Positions 35,471 through 46,761 of a stretch of DNA of 55,180 nt are shown in pieces (position 1 is the stretch's first letter; every line of letters starts with the position of its first letter). Below the pieces are notes generated by a model. That model worked only from the letters and a program-made list of their open reading frames with translations. It did not search any database and was not told the DNA's origin. Source of the stretch: Acanthaster planci (Eukaryota; Echinodermata; Asteroidea; Valvatida; Acanthasteridae); the NCBI RefSeq assembly GCF_001949145.1, contig NW_019091365.1:3077407-3132586 (forward strand), given 5' to 3'. The position numbers and the translations under genes were made by a program.

Positions 35471-35839
35471 CATAGTTTCAGCAATGAAATGATTGTTTTT
35501 CAATTGGCGGTGTTCTTCTCAAGTGCAAAATGCAAAGTAAATAAAACAATTATTACGCCTCTGTTACGCCACAGCGTTCAAACAGGAACAAAAGAGTATT
35601 GTGGCGGAGGAGGATGGGGAATGTGTAGATTAGGTAATTACTTATCTCTCTGATAAAGCAAAATATTCTTCCCTTCCGGAATTCAGAGCCCCTCAAATTT
35701 TGTTACAGGTTTTAGTTTACAGTGTAAATTTAAGTCAAATTAGATTACAACAAATGACATGACAGGGTTTATTTCCCGACCGGCATCTTGTAATCACATT
35801 TTAACGTGTTTTGCATTTTGGCTCACTTAAAGGCCAAAC

Positions 35840-36670
35840 TGTTTGTAGAACTGTTTGCGCTGTGTGGATCAGAAAAGTTGTGGTTTGTTGCACGCAAATC
35901 GATACAAAGAGCGCTTCCAACAACAAAACTCACAAATCAAATAAATTATTGCCGCTCACAAAGTTCGGTGTAAAGTTGCCCACTGACAAATGAAAGGAAT
36001 AGGCCTACCCGTAGAGGTAATAATTTCATTACAATGCCCTCGGCAAAGCATCAAGCAATTATCTTCTTTCGTTTGTATGAGTACTTCTGAAGTTCTTACC
36101 AAGGACAGATGCTTTCCGCCAGTCGCTATAGTCGCCAGTCGCTTGCTATAAATGCATTTCAGAATTTTGATTGTGTGTGTAAGATTAATTTAACAAAACA
36201 ACTTTCACAAGAATATTGAATAACGAAGTTACCTAAAATGTGTTAGCTATAATGGTAGGCTACCGGGCATGTTGTGAATATCAACAACAAAAGCTCGTAG
36301 GTCGGAATTCACCACAAAACCGCACCGTCTGAAATGGTCTGTCGTACTATTAAAAGTCTACACAAAGGGCGCTTCCTCATGAAACAACTCAAAAGTCAAA
36401 TAGAACTCCCACAAAGCGCGTCGAAAAATTACCCACTGACAAAAATACCGTAAATGCCATTTTACTGCAGTGCCCTTACATGGCAAAACATGAAGCAGTC
36501 ATCTCCTTTCGTATGCAGAGTCAAATGTTATTGTGTGTGAAGGAACGAAACAATTAACTTTTCCAAAGGTTAAACATACGTTAGATGTGGTACTTTCTCT
36601 ATTGGAAATAGCGTGAATAACAGTTCCTCCAAAAGAACTCATCACAAAACCGCGCTCTCAGAAAAAAAAA
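35840..36670. repeat. Diverged direct tandem duplication
   Basis: Several landmarks recur in the same order: ACAAAGAGCGCTTCC at 35904 and ACAAAGGGCGCTTCC at 36363; TTGCCCACTGACAAA and TTACCCACTGACAAA; ATTACAATGCCCTCGGCAAA and CTGCAGTGCCCTTACATGGC; CACAAAACCGCACCGTCTGA at 36313 and CACAAAACCGCGCTCTCAGA at 36643. Spacing changes from about 458 to 330 bases, so there are sizeable indels between the two units. No conserved open frame runs through both, so I see no coding pressure. Confidence 0.6.
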
Positions 36671-37092
36671 CATTAAAATGTTGTAATATTTTTGCGGTAA
36701 GAATCCCGTTTAAAGATTATTCCCGTAACTATTACAAAATTTGGAAAATTTATAAATCCTACATTGCTCATATGCAATGACAGTTTAAAGAATCTTTCAT
36801 AAACGCGTTTTCAGGGAGCCTTGTGTCCGTGTAAGTTAGAGAGTTTTCATTGAATTTGCACATGTGGAGATTCAAACGCGGCTAACGCTTGCTGATGTAC
36901 CGAGCGGATCAATAACGTGCATATTGAAAGGCGGGATTTCTTGGAAAAACCGGTAGGTAGTCCCTATGTCTTTTCTGATACTTCCCCACGTGGAAACGAT
37001 CGGGAGGGTCTAGCGGTGTTTCCCGGGGATTTAGTTGTGCAAAAACTTCCAAGGTAATAATCCTGTAGACTATAGGTATGGTTGTATTTTCC

Positions 37093-37190
37093 ACGGAAGC
37101 GTATAAGGGCCACTTGCAATTTTTTTTTTGAATTACTATCTCGCTGCGGCGAGTTATAAGATTTTCCCGCGGCGTCAAATTGATATCCAG
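37093..37190 (-). repeat. Repeat family R2, copy in inverted orientation
   Basis: Contains ACGGAAGCGTATAAGGGCCA followed by CTTGCAA and then TATCTCGCTGCGGCGAGTTA. The first part is the reverse complement of 39046-39077, and the second part is the reverse complement of 38413-38472. The set may be two ends of a larger foldback element or independent inverted copies of one family. Confidence 0.65.
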
Positions 37191-38412
37191 CCACAGCGAA
37201 TATCTCAATAGTTTGATAAGTCCTATTCAGCGCGACGTTTTCTAATGTATCTTTAGGGTGAAATGCATTGAGATTTGGTTTTAGATTGCTAATTGGAACA
37301 AAAAAAGATGTTACATTTCAACCTTGCTTGTTTTCCAACAGAAAAGAAAACAAAATCTTATTTTGTGGTGTGAATTTCCGCATTCAGATGAGGGACAAAC
37401 TGTTTTTAATTCATTCCTATACTTTCCAATGCCATACAAAGGCAAGCGTCCTTGAAAGTTACAGTTGAACTTTCATCAGTCGAAATTTATTAATTTATAG
37501 TACTTAAAATGGAGATAAAAACAAAACTTTTACGAAGGCAATGCATGAAATAACTCACAGCTTTGGACACTCAAAGCATTTTAGGTTACTTAGTGCCCTA
37601 ATACTTATAGTATAAGTGTACACGCGTCATGCCCACCGAGCCAGAAGTGTCGACCCGTGTTTCGATGTTAATAGACTCCATCCAGTAAGTTCTCGGCAAA
37701 ATATATGTTATGCATTTGCCCTTCCCAACGCTCAGCGCTGTGTGGGTAGTTTGTGACAAGTGAAGGTATGGACGTGAGGTCAAAGAAGCTGGGGGTTTTG
37801 ATCCAGTTGATAAAAAAGTGTGTGTTGATTTCCCTTTCACCTTCACTTCATTTTTTTTGACTATTGAAATCTCCTAAATCATGGCAGATTTTAATGTGAG
37901 AATGATATCAACATTGAGGTTTGTTCCCAACACGTACAACACTGGCTAAAAAGTTGAATGGGCGTCGCAAGATTTTGTTTCGGCGGGGGAGGGGGCGAAC
38001 CGTCTTGTTAAAACAATAACATTTAACTGCGAGAAGAGGGTCGATTTTCTTCTTTTCTCCAGCAAATAATTATATTCTATTTCATTTCTTTGGCTGTTTT
38101 CTTTTTTCCCGTTCTTTTCAGGGTTCCCCCTCGCGGCCCCTACGTAAATAGGATTGTTTAAAGTATAAATGAAAAGGCGCCGTAATCCTTTCAACAGGCA
38201 GTCTACGAGGGAGTTAAAGTAGTCTATACCACTTCTTGATATGGAAATTAATACCACCAAAACATATTTCGTTAGTTTCCTTTTGTGTTGGTTGAATCAA
38301 GGTTGTTTAAATCAATCTGAAGCCCAATTTCACTGCATTCCACCCTGATTAAACATCTGAGTAAGACGGCACGTTAAATAAGATTTGTGAAACTACTGAA
38401 GTACTTCAAGCC

Positions 38413-38472
38413 GCGGGATTTCAATTTAACTCCGCGGCAAGATCATATAACTTGCTGCGGCAAGATACACAT
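38413..38472 (+). repeat. Repeat family R2, GCGGCAAGAT portion
   Basis: GGATTTCAATTTAACTCCGC through TTGCTGCGGCAAGATA aligns in reverse complement with 37128-37186, with mismatches. Short internal GCGGCAAGAT/CTTGCCGC palindromes are part of the motif. Non-coding. Confidence 0.6.
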
Positions 38473-38562
38473 TCAACAATTTAACTCGCCACGGCTAGAT
38501 AATCCGCCCCGAGCTGAAGTGCACCCCCAACCGGCGAAAAGAAAGACTGGTGGTTACAAGCA

Positions 38563-38793
38563 GGGGCCAATTTCATAGAGCTGCTTAAGCACAAAATTTG
38601 AAAACCTTGCTTGATAAATCAGGTAACCAGCCAAAATTCCATGCGATGTATAATGTTTTGAGATTGTACTTAGCTGTTTTTTGGCTAGCATGACAATCAG
38701 ATAGAGTTTTATCTGGTAACCATTGTTTACTAAGCAGAGTTTTTTCCCGTTTAAGCAAATTTTGTGCTTAAGCAGCTCTATGATATTGGCCCC
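38563..38793. mobile_element. MITE with GGGGCCAATTTCATAGAGC ends
   Basis: The left end GGGGCCAATTTCATAGAGCT continues through GCTTAAGCACAAAATTTG; the right end (about 38754-38793) is the reverse complement with one difference in the first 20 bases. The 231-base element is flanked by CAG on both sides, a possible target duplication. The interior contains further partial inversions (GGTAACCAG near 38620 and CTGGTAACC near 38713). I associate such ends with echinoderm genomes from memory, which is unverified here. Confidence 0.75.
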
Positions 38794-39045
38794 TCAGGTT
38801 CTTGCACGCGTTCTGCGTATACGCAAAGACCATAGAGTACAGCATCGGAGTGACTACGTCACACGCCCAATCTTGTGTGTAAAAGGCATTAGCGCAAGAA
38901 CCAGCTCGTGAACCAGTTCGTTTGTACGGCATTTACTGGTTCTAAGTGACGTAGTTACACGTACTCAGCATATTTTTGCGCGTAATGGCGCTCCTGTGGG
39001 GTGAGTACAAAAAAACCCCCAGAGAGACAGTGACTCGAAAAAAAA

Positions 39046-39077
39046 TGTTGCAAGTGGCCCTTATACGCTTCCGTAAT
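39046..39077 (+). repeat. Repeat family R2, inverted partner
   Basis: TTGCAAGTGGCCCTTATACG followed by CTTCCGT, the exact reverse complement of the core at 37095-37121. Its runs of A on the left and T on the right echo the T run beside the other copy. Confidence 0.7.
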
Positions 39078-39969
39078 TTTTTTCCTTCACCAAGCAATAT
39101 CATGGGACGAAAACCTTAGGCTAATGGAATACCGTCTGCCGCATTCCTTCCCCTAATACTGAAATAACCTTTGTGGCAAGAATTATTCAAGAGAAACTGC
39201 GAAACGCCATTGTCATATAAGGGAACGTACGTATAGAAGTGTCTACATAAGATATGCCTTAAATATGAGTAGTCCAATCTATGTAGAAATGGAACATGCA
39301 TGTGCATGCATGGGAACAAAAATGAAGAACAATCTTCGCTTTTGAAACACTCTAATCTGAGGCATCGAATCCTACCAATGCCGCAGGGTCGCGGCATCAA
39401 TTTACTTGAAACTGCGCACGATGAACGCTCTATATAATTATTCTGAATCATTGCACCATAACCCACCTTTCGGCATTTAGAATCGCGGTCATTTTTCATA
39501 GCGATCTTCGTTTTGGTGGTGACATCACAAGGAAAAGTTTGAAGCAGTGGGGCGCCTTTTCGGAACTGTTCCTATTTAAATATCCCGAAAGGTGAGCGAA
39601 TATCTCCGTGGAACTTCTACAGCGGTTAACAAACAAACATCTCAAACCTTATCCAGCATGTGTCATATACAATGATTACATTTTTTCAGATATAATTTTA
39701 ATGGACATTGAATTCCATCAAAACCAAACAATTTTTGAAGCAATCTTTCTAAGTTTAGTGTAAACCTATAATTTTCATTTTGTAATATGCCGTCCTGGTA
39801 ATACATTTTAACAGTTAAATTCTTAACGTGCAGTGCAGAGAAAATACTCATAATTAGCTTTTTGTCCTTAGATTGACTAGTTTGCAAGATACTTGCAATT
39901 GTTTTTTTTCCCTTCAGATGTCCGAGGGAAAGCCTGGACGGTGATGATCAAATAATGCCTCTGTGAAGT

Positions 39970-40962
39970 TCATCGTGTGGTTTGCGTGAATGTTGCTGAA
40001 TTTGACGGGTTCTCGCGGTTTATACGTCCGCGGCAAAACACCTCCCGCAGCCCCTTACGGAATTGGCGATACTTGAAGGCGTAGATGACCGGATTAACGC
40101 AGCAGTTTGCGGCTACCATCGCCACAGACAGCAGATAGTACCACTCGTCGTACTGCAGCGTCCAGCCGAGGTTGAACATGAGAAAGATCACCTGGTTCGG
40201 AGTCCAGCACACAAGGAACGTGACGAACACGATCCATAGCATCTTGAAAGTGTTGCGTCGGGCCCGGAGCAGGGATTCCACCATGCCTGCCGGTTGGGAG
40301 GTATCCGCTGCGGATGCTCCGGTAGCAGGACCACTGGCAGCCGCTGGTGCAGGTCCAACCCGAGCAGCTCCTCGCTTGAGCTCTACACCGATGCGAATGT
40401 ACGCAAACAGCATCACTGCCACGGGCACCACATACTGAAGGATGGCCGTCAAGCTCCCTATGACTTTCGACCGATACTCAGCACTGGAAGCGCACGCCCC
40501 GTCTTTCACCTTGAAGATGGTGAGGTTGTAACACTTGATAACAGTGGCAAACACCCAACATCCCGCCATGACTGCACCGACTTTTAGCCGGGGATGGTTG
40601 GCGAAGGCTTTCTGGTACTTGAACGGGTGAACGATGGCAAAATATCGCTCCATGGTCAGTGACAGTAAGTTGAATGTGGATATCACATACAGAAGAAAAA
40701 GTACAAAGTTGGAAAACCAGACGTGGCACACTATCCACCCTAGTGCATCGTTTGGCACGGGGTCCGGCAGCGGCGCTTCGCTTTGCAGAAGAATCATGGT
40801 TGCACCAAGTAGATCTACGACAGCCTGGTGACAGATGAAGGCGTTGGTGCGAGTCTGCATCGCCGAGACTTTGCCGATGACTATGCACACCAGACCGTTG
40901 CCTAAGATACCGACAATTCCCACGAAGGTCTTAAAGATACGGAGTGCTAATATCTCCTCCAT
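39970..40962 (-). CDS. Class A (rhodopsin-family) G protein-coupled receptor, peptide-receptor-like
   Basis: An intronless 330-residue frame with seven predicted membrane helices. TM1 carries GN (21-22), TM2 D50, TM3 begins near C79 (disulfide partner probably C157 in loop 2) and ends in ERY (105-107, replacing DRY), TM6 has CWTP (252-255) and TM7 NPVIY (290-294). Loop 3 (194-235) is Ala/Pro/Gly-rich and basic at its edges. The receptor would sit in the plasma membrane and signal through G proteins; CWTPNQ and the overall layout resemble invertebrate neuropeptide receptors, but the ligand is unknown. The N-terminus before TM1 is only about 9 residues with no glycosylation site, which is short, so an upstream exon may be missing or the receptor may be naturally short. 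A duplicated pseudogene lies at 51004-51999. Confidence 0.92.
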   Translation of the reverse strand: MEEILALRIFKTFVGIVGILGNGLVCIVIGKVSAMQTRTNAFICHQAVVDLLGATMILLQSEAPLPDPVPNDALGWIVCHVWFSNFVLFLLYVISTFNLLSLTMERYFAIVHPFKYQKAFANHPRLKVGAVMAGCWVFATVIKCYNLTIFKVKDGACASSAEYRSKVIGSLTAILQYVVPVAVMLFAYIRIGVELKRGAARVGPAPAAASGPATGASAADTSQPAGMVESLLRARRNTFKMLWIVFVTFLVCWTPNQVIFLMFNLGWTLQYDEWYYLLSVAMVAANCCVNPVIYAFKYRQFRKGLREVFCRGRINRENPSNSATFTQTTR

Positions 40963-41635
40963 GCTGCCTAATTGTACTTCTCACTATTCCTCAACACAGG
41001 TTGGGTATTATTTCTGTCTAGACAAATGCATCCAACCTCTTTCATGCACACGAAATAACTACGTAGTCACCTCGTGATATTAAATCTTGTTCCTTTCGAT
41101 CACGTGACCATGGATGCTCAGTGTTGCATATGTTGTGACAGTATTGGGTCGACAGTGCGGACTGGACAGCAGCCAATCAAGGATTTTTTCAAGGGGATCA
41201 CTCGCTTTTTCAAGCGAAGGAGTGAGGAGCTGCGGTCAGATCGTACATGAACCAAAGCCTGTTGGGCATGGACCGGCACGTGCGATATTTTGGGGTTTTA
41301 AGGGAACTGAAAACTCAGTCTTTCAATCATTTTGTAAAATTTTAACTGAAGGAACCGTACCGTACTGATCTTGTTAATAATACATTTTAGGCTTCTAAAA
41401 TTAAATGCTAATGCAAGCAGTGGCCTTGTTAATCACATTGTGTATAAAGCAGATAGCAAGGCTTGTGACTAATGTCGGCAGTGTGCGTTAAAGAGTATTT
41501 AAAGCTACAAATTAATAGAGGAAATTGAATTTATTTCAAATCAGACCTGTTCCCAAGGGGAGACCATAATTAAAAAGCAAACCAATAAATAAGTAAATAA
41601 ATGAATTAAATTTGTTTTACCACATCTTTTAAAGT

Positions 41636-41700
41636 TTCTAGTTCGCCACAGGATTTGAACCCCTGTGTACGAATCTTTTACACATAGGCAAGCTAGTCCA
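41636..41700 (-). repeat. tRNA-derived (SINE-like) segment with Pol III B box
   Basis: On the minus strand, ACAGGGGTTCAAATCCTGTG forms a tRNA T-arm-like hairpin with a perfect B box (GGTTCAAATCC). No full cloverleaf or clear acceptor stem is seen, so a functional tRNA gene is unlikely. The same segment, with a damaged B box, is present in copy B of the duplication at 52678-52745, so it predates the duplication. Confidence 0.5.
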
Positions 41701-44471
41701 GCCCTCTTCCCTTCTTCTGTCTTCATGTCATCTGAAATATTTTTGTTGTGCACACAGTTCCGTATGTATACCGTAGATTATAAAGTACCGATACAATAGG
41801 CAAGCTTGTAGCATAGTACGTTACTGCTAAAGCCTCGCTTATAGACGGTGGGAAGTCGGGTCGGGCTGTTCGCGACCATCACTTTATCTTGAGAGGGCCT
41901 GGCCTGACAATCGTGCAAAGTCTATCTTTTTCTTGTAGATGTACATGTATTGTGGTCACTTTAAATACTTCAACGGTATACCAGCACAAACAGAAAGGGA
42001 AGGGGCGCCGTAGCATTTTCGAAGAGGCGCTTTAAGTGGAATTGAACACTAACATATACCAGCAGGGCATACCTGTAAAAGTGAGAATTTTGGCGTCCCT
42101 CTTTTTATTCGCAACTCAGTTTCATGCAAATGGGTATACTGTTCTTTCCACGAATGTGTAACTGATCCTCACTGACTGGCATTCATGCACTAAGGACCGA
42201 TCGTGAGGCAGCAGCGTGATACAAGTAAACGGCCATAACAACAAACCTTTGGTAACATTCAACATGTATTTATGATGCATGTACGTTTTACAAGATCTGA
42301 TTTTGGGTAGCCGCGATCATGAGGGTCAGTCTGGTGTCATCCCAAGGTTTAAACAAAGTCAACAAGGGAACTCTGGGATTAAATCAATATTTTACAGACC
42401 GCAAATGCAACCTGCATCTGGGTCATAGTGATGATATTTGACTGCCGGCAGAAGGAATGCCATCACTGTCATTAGTGGCTGCGAGTAGTCCACTCAATTC
42501 CCACTGTACCGTTGCAGTGCGCCATGTTATGGTGAGAGGACTATTCATATCCCAAAGTATTGCCGTCATGTGGATGGTAACGACCTACAACCACACTCTA
42601 GAACCATGGCTACATCCAAATCGGTTGTCTAGAGCTGTTGGTGTAGGTCTTCGCTGTATTAAGAAAATACGCGGAGACGCGCCGACAATAGATGTAGCCA
42701 TAAGTTCTGGAAGCCAGTTTTGGAGGTAACACAAAGACGCACACGCAGTGAGGGCCACAAGATGGAAACTAAATTAAATTTTACGAAAAGTAATGTGAGT
42801 CATACCTGAAATGAATCTGGTTTGAAATGACCTTAAGCTTATTCCAACTATACAACTAAATTAACTAGATGGCGTCCCACCAGCACCAGGCAAAAACACG
42901 AGACCCTCATATGATTTCATCAATTTTCGTAGCGAGCACATACTAGTAAATCCAGTCACGCGTGGACGTCAATCGAATGCTGAAATTGTAGTTCTTGTTC
43001 AGAACTAAGCCCATTTAGGAGCTTGCATTTGCCTGTTATGGTATTGTTTAAGTAGAGAGGTTGGTATTAAAACAAATATCATCATCAGGTATTTTTATGG
43101 AATTTGGGCTTCGATCACGATTTCCACTGGTTTTATCGGATTGAATTTGAGTAAACAATATGGTTTTTTGAAACAGTGGCCATTGCAAAACCTGGACGTC
43201 ATAAATCTTAATATAGGCCCTGTTGCTTCCCTGCCGTGTGCTTCAACTTCGTGTATTGGTTCAGGGTCCTAATGGCCCACTCTGTGCGCGCCCTTTAATA
43301 ATTACATCTCATTAGAGTTATAATGCACGCGACTTTTCTCCTTTAAAACGGATTTTATTAACTTCAGATAAATTATGGAAAATCCACTTTTTTGTCTGTG
43401 TGTCTGATTGAAACTTTAACTAAATTGCATGTTTTTTTATATTAGAGTAGAAGGAAGTGATGGAGACATATGACACGTGTCACTTGCTGGAGGCTGCTTA
43501 TTCAAATGTATGGGTGATGCGTACGTAGTGATAAGCAGTGTAACGCTGTTGATAGGAGTCGGCGTTTAGCCACGAGTGCGTGCCCAACCTATCTGGCTCA
43601 CTGTCACTCCATGTTATGCCAGCGTTGTTACTTGACCGGACAGCGTTCGCCGTGTATAAATCATTTTATCGCTTAAATCTATAAAATGTAGTATGTCCAA
43701 GGACAGATCCAGAAACAAATTTTCAGCTGGATATTTTCAAGGGGGGGATGTAAAACATTTCGAAATCTTTTACTGATTTTGGAAGAGGGGAAATTAATTT
43801 AATCCCCCAAATCGGCTTTCTTTCATAATAAGAAAGAGAGAGAGAAAAAAGCATTTCAGGGGCCTCCCCGGGCGATAGCAGGTTTGTAAGGCTTGTGGAT
43901 AAATCGTACAGCCAGAGTCGGAAGTTCAAATAAATAGTAAGCTTTTCGGTCCGGTGTTAAATTCGATTGATATTGAGTTATTGACTCAGCCTTGGTATTT
44001 TCAAACTCAATATTCCTCGCTCGCACAGCGATTCTGTTTGGTTTTGCGATAATGGAAGAATTAATCCGCTTTCATTAAACCCTGAAGATCGCGTGCTAAA
44101 AGGTTTGGGTTTTTAGTTTTCCGCTGTATGCGTAGCTTAAAAATATTAAGCTAAAGGAAACAAAATGGGACTTGAGCTCAAGAATGAGCGGTTCTGTTAT
44201 TAAGTGTTTTTTATAGTAAAGACCAAATGCAGTAGCTTCATGGCACGATCACGAAATTTACTGGTTCTCAACTTTTCAACACTAATTATACCTGAAACAG
44301 TCGTCCTGGCTTACACATACGTCAGAAAAAGTGGCGAGCAAGCGAGAATATCCCAAAACATTGCACCATAAACCCTTTATACTTTCCTGTGATCACTCAA
44401 CCGTTGCTCTTACATATTAAAATAGATTTTTGCTTGTTAGCCCTGACACTCAACTGAATAAATTTTCATTT

Positions 44472-44491
44472 TATCATCATCATCATCACCA
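44472..44491. repeat. (ATC)n microsatellite
   Basis: About six consecutive ATC units ending in ACC. Simple repeat. Confidence 0.9.
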
Positions 44492-44562
44492 TTCAAGCAA
44501 CCGATAACCATGGTCGGGGGAAGGACCGTGAGAAGCTTGGACAGTGTGACAGTCAGGCCTGT

Positions 44563-44633
44563 GTCAAATGTCGTGCTTCTGCTGCGTCAAATTGAAAATT
44601 TTACTTAATTCCGACAGAAGCACGACGTTTGAC
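44563..44633. repeat. 19-bp perfect-stem hairpin
   Basis: GTCAAATGTCGTGCTTCTG (44563-44581) pairs with CAGAAGCACGACGTTTGAC (44615-44633) with one G-T pair and a 33-base loop. The size resembles a small hairpin RNA precursor but also a short foldback repeat. No other evidence for transcription. Confidence 0.6.
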
Positions 44634-45431
44634 CCAAGCGTCAGAGATCTCCACAGCCCCCGTCCATTTCTAGCGTAGCAGGGTTAAAGTGTTATTTATA
44701 ATTAACCGAACACCCAAAACAAAGCAGCAATGTCGAGTGAACTCGTCCTTAAACCGAGTTTTATTTAGCAGCGTCTAGAGTGTGTTTATTTTCAAGTCCC
44801 GTTGTCCAACATTAAGGGAAACAGTAAAAGTGACTTTGCTCTCAACGCTTTGCGTTGTCAGACCTTGAGAGGATGGAATTCTGGTAAACTTTCAGAAATT
44901 ATTGTGGTGCCCTTTTAGGAGTAAAAGGGTAGATGCAATCAATTTTTTAAGTACAGACCTTCAAAATGTACCTTTGTGTCTCAGTAAACCTTATTTTAAC
45001 TCTCGTTACACTGTGTTAAAGGGCATTTGCCGTTTTGAAATAGGAGTGTAAAAGAATTTTCATGCATTGAAGAAGAGTACGAAGTTGCAGCAAAATTGTG
45101 TTTAAGAAAAGCTTATTGTAGCTACATTTGAAGCGTTCAAGCAGAGTAGGGACAGGGAAGACAAGTGACTCCGGGAAATCCTTGCCTCCCCCTTGAAGTT
45201 TTAACATGTGCATAACCTGTGAACTGCAGTTCATTTCGCTTCAGTGCCCCCCCCCCGAACAAAATGTGTGCAGCAATGGCTGCCCCTTCAAAAATCTCAC
45301 TCTTGTTGCTTCTGGAAGGTACTAACGTGAATGTTACAATATACAAGTAGCATTTTGTGACGGTTGAATTGATCTGGAAATGAAAGAGCATTGCATTGCG
45401 AGCCAGAAAGACGATATTAGGGTTCGGGCTT

Positions 45432-45701
45432 TCCGGATGGTCATTTGGCAAAGCATTAGAGCGGTCAGTTGGCTTTTCTTCTGCCGGCGTGGAGTCCTTG
45501 AGTGAAAGAAGTGGACAATTTACCACACAGTAGGTTTGCTCGTTCCCACTCTTAATACTCAAGGGGCTGGGATGAAATCAAATCAATTCATAGAGATCAA
45601 ATTTCAAACTTGTTTTTGGAACCACATCACATTTCATATAATTACAAGACCAAACGTAGTACCAGCGTGGCTATACAACCTCGCCCCCAAGGTCACGCCG
45701 A
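45432..45701. repeat. Segmental duplication, block 2 of copy A
   Basis: Aligns with 53653-54119 in direct orientation: GGTCATTTGGCAAAGCATT, AGTTGGCTTTTCTT, TTGCTCGTTCCCACTCTTA (versus TCGCTTGTTCCCACTCTTA) and the R3 repeat near the end. The spacing is stretched by an insertion of about 200 bases in copy B. Confirms that the duplication originally extended beyond the GPCR. Confidence 0.75.
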
Positions 45702-45744
45702 CATGCTCAGTGTTTTCCCAAGGCTTCAAAAATATTCACAAGCT

Positions 45745-45838
45745 TACTCGAGTGGGTCTCGAACCCACAACGACTTCATGCTGACTAGTGAAGATGTCTT
45801 GCCGCTCGATCACAGACCTTACCAGGCCGGCTAGCCAA
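45745..45838 (-). repeat. tRNA-derived SINE head
   Basis: On the minus strand the segment begins GGCTAGCCGGCCTGGTAAGG and reaches a perfect B box, GGTTCGAGACC, in a T-arm-like hairpin GTGGGTTCGAGACCCAC. The spacing from the A-box-like start is longer than in a normal tRNA. The R3 repeat (45656-45701) follows downstream in this orientation, so R3 may be the body of this SINE family. Confidence 0.55.
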
Positions 45839-45840
45839 GG

Positions 45841-46761
45841 CTCGTGTGAGCAAAGGGTACTGCACCAAACATTAATTGTGTAATTCCCATGTTTGTTGCG
45901 GTTGAACGAAACAAATGACATAGATTACCACCTAGTGCTGTCTCCCGTGTCAGTTTTTAAAGAGTTGAAAACTAAACTTTTATTTTCTGTATTTGTTTCG
46001 ACCAACGACGCTGGAACTTATAAATTGAGACTTAGGGCGATTTGCGTGAAATTTGTGCCGGAATTTTAAAAGCCGGGAGGAGGGGAGGGTGGGACACCAT
46101 ATGAATCTTTATAGAGGTCGATGTTCATTTTATTGATCTACATCTGTAAAGTATTCAAAATGGCATATTTATGGCTTGTTAACAGTTTTCCTTTTAAGTG
46201 ATATGGAATGTTTTAGCCGTTAGAAGTCTAAAAAATTCCTCACAATGCACTTTAATTTTTTTGCTCTCCACAGAAAGTGTGTGGGGGAATGATTCAATAG
46301 CCCATCCCCTTACAAAAAGTGGGGTGATACCCCAACCCTCAGGATAACGCCAATGACCTGGGGGATCAGGACACTCAAAAGAGCACATTGTAACGCAGAA
46401 AGAGAGGGCGTCCTTCATTACTAAAGGGCGTCTTTGGCTTCGACCGAACTCTCTGTTCTATTTTAATTATGTAGTGACCTGTACTTTGTAGTTCTAATTT
46501 ATCGCATGGAAAACTATTCATCTAATAATTATGCAGCCCGAAAACCACTCTACACTTTCCATGACATAAGCCTGAATATCCACCATAACAAACAGTCCTT
46601 TTGGAATCACGATTTATGTCCCAATTAAGGTTATACCCCTTAATTGACATTCAATTATAAATTAACTAATTGTAAACATTGTTTTGCTAGTGTTCCATGG
46701 GAAGTTCCAATGCGTTACCTTAGTTTGGGTTTGGAATGATCCGCATTTACACTTTTTATGA
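45841..46761. other. Intergenic, no recognised gene
   Basis: AT-rich with a G-rich patch near 46070-46095. No domain-bearing frame, RNA gene or clear element. Confidence 0.4.

Larger units (their letters stand above)
39856..42705. repeat. Segmental duplication, copy A (contains intact GPCR)
   Basis: Aligns in direct orientation with 50909-53360. Both start with the same junction TTTTGTCCTTAGATTGACTA, share the GPCR, the upstream promoter side, a tRNA-like segment (41636-41700 versus 52678-52745), a TATGTATTTATGAT block, and end near CGCGGAGACGCGC. Copy A is longer through several indels. A continuation of the homology is seen at 45432-45701 versus 53653-54119, so about 2.7 kb of copy A is missing from, or was inserted relative to, copy B. 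Confidence 0.85.
42706..45431. other. Duplication-specific spacer, no recognised gene
   Basis: This stretch of copy A has no counterpart in the copy B locus. It contains no recognisable frame. It includes a TCA/TCC microsatellite at 44472-44491, a hairpin at 44563-44633 and a short C run near 45246-45255. Confidence 0.45.

Noticed and set aside
40172-40888. Other frames overlapping the GPCR
   Set aside because: They are alternate-frame readings of the receptor's coding DNA; the minus-strand GPCR frame explains the region fully.
41636-41700. tRNA gene on the minus strand
   Set aside because: A B box and T-arm-like hairpin are present but no full cloverleaf or acceptor stem. Better as a tRNA-derived repeat.
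45745-45838. tRNA gene on the minus strand
   Set aside because: Perfect B box, but the spacing from the A-box-like start is too long and no acceptor stem closes. Treated as a SINE head.
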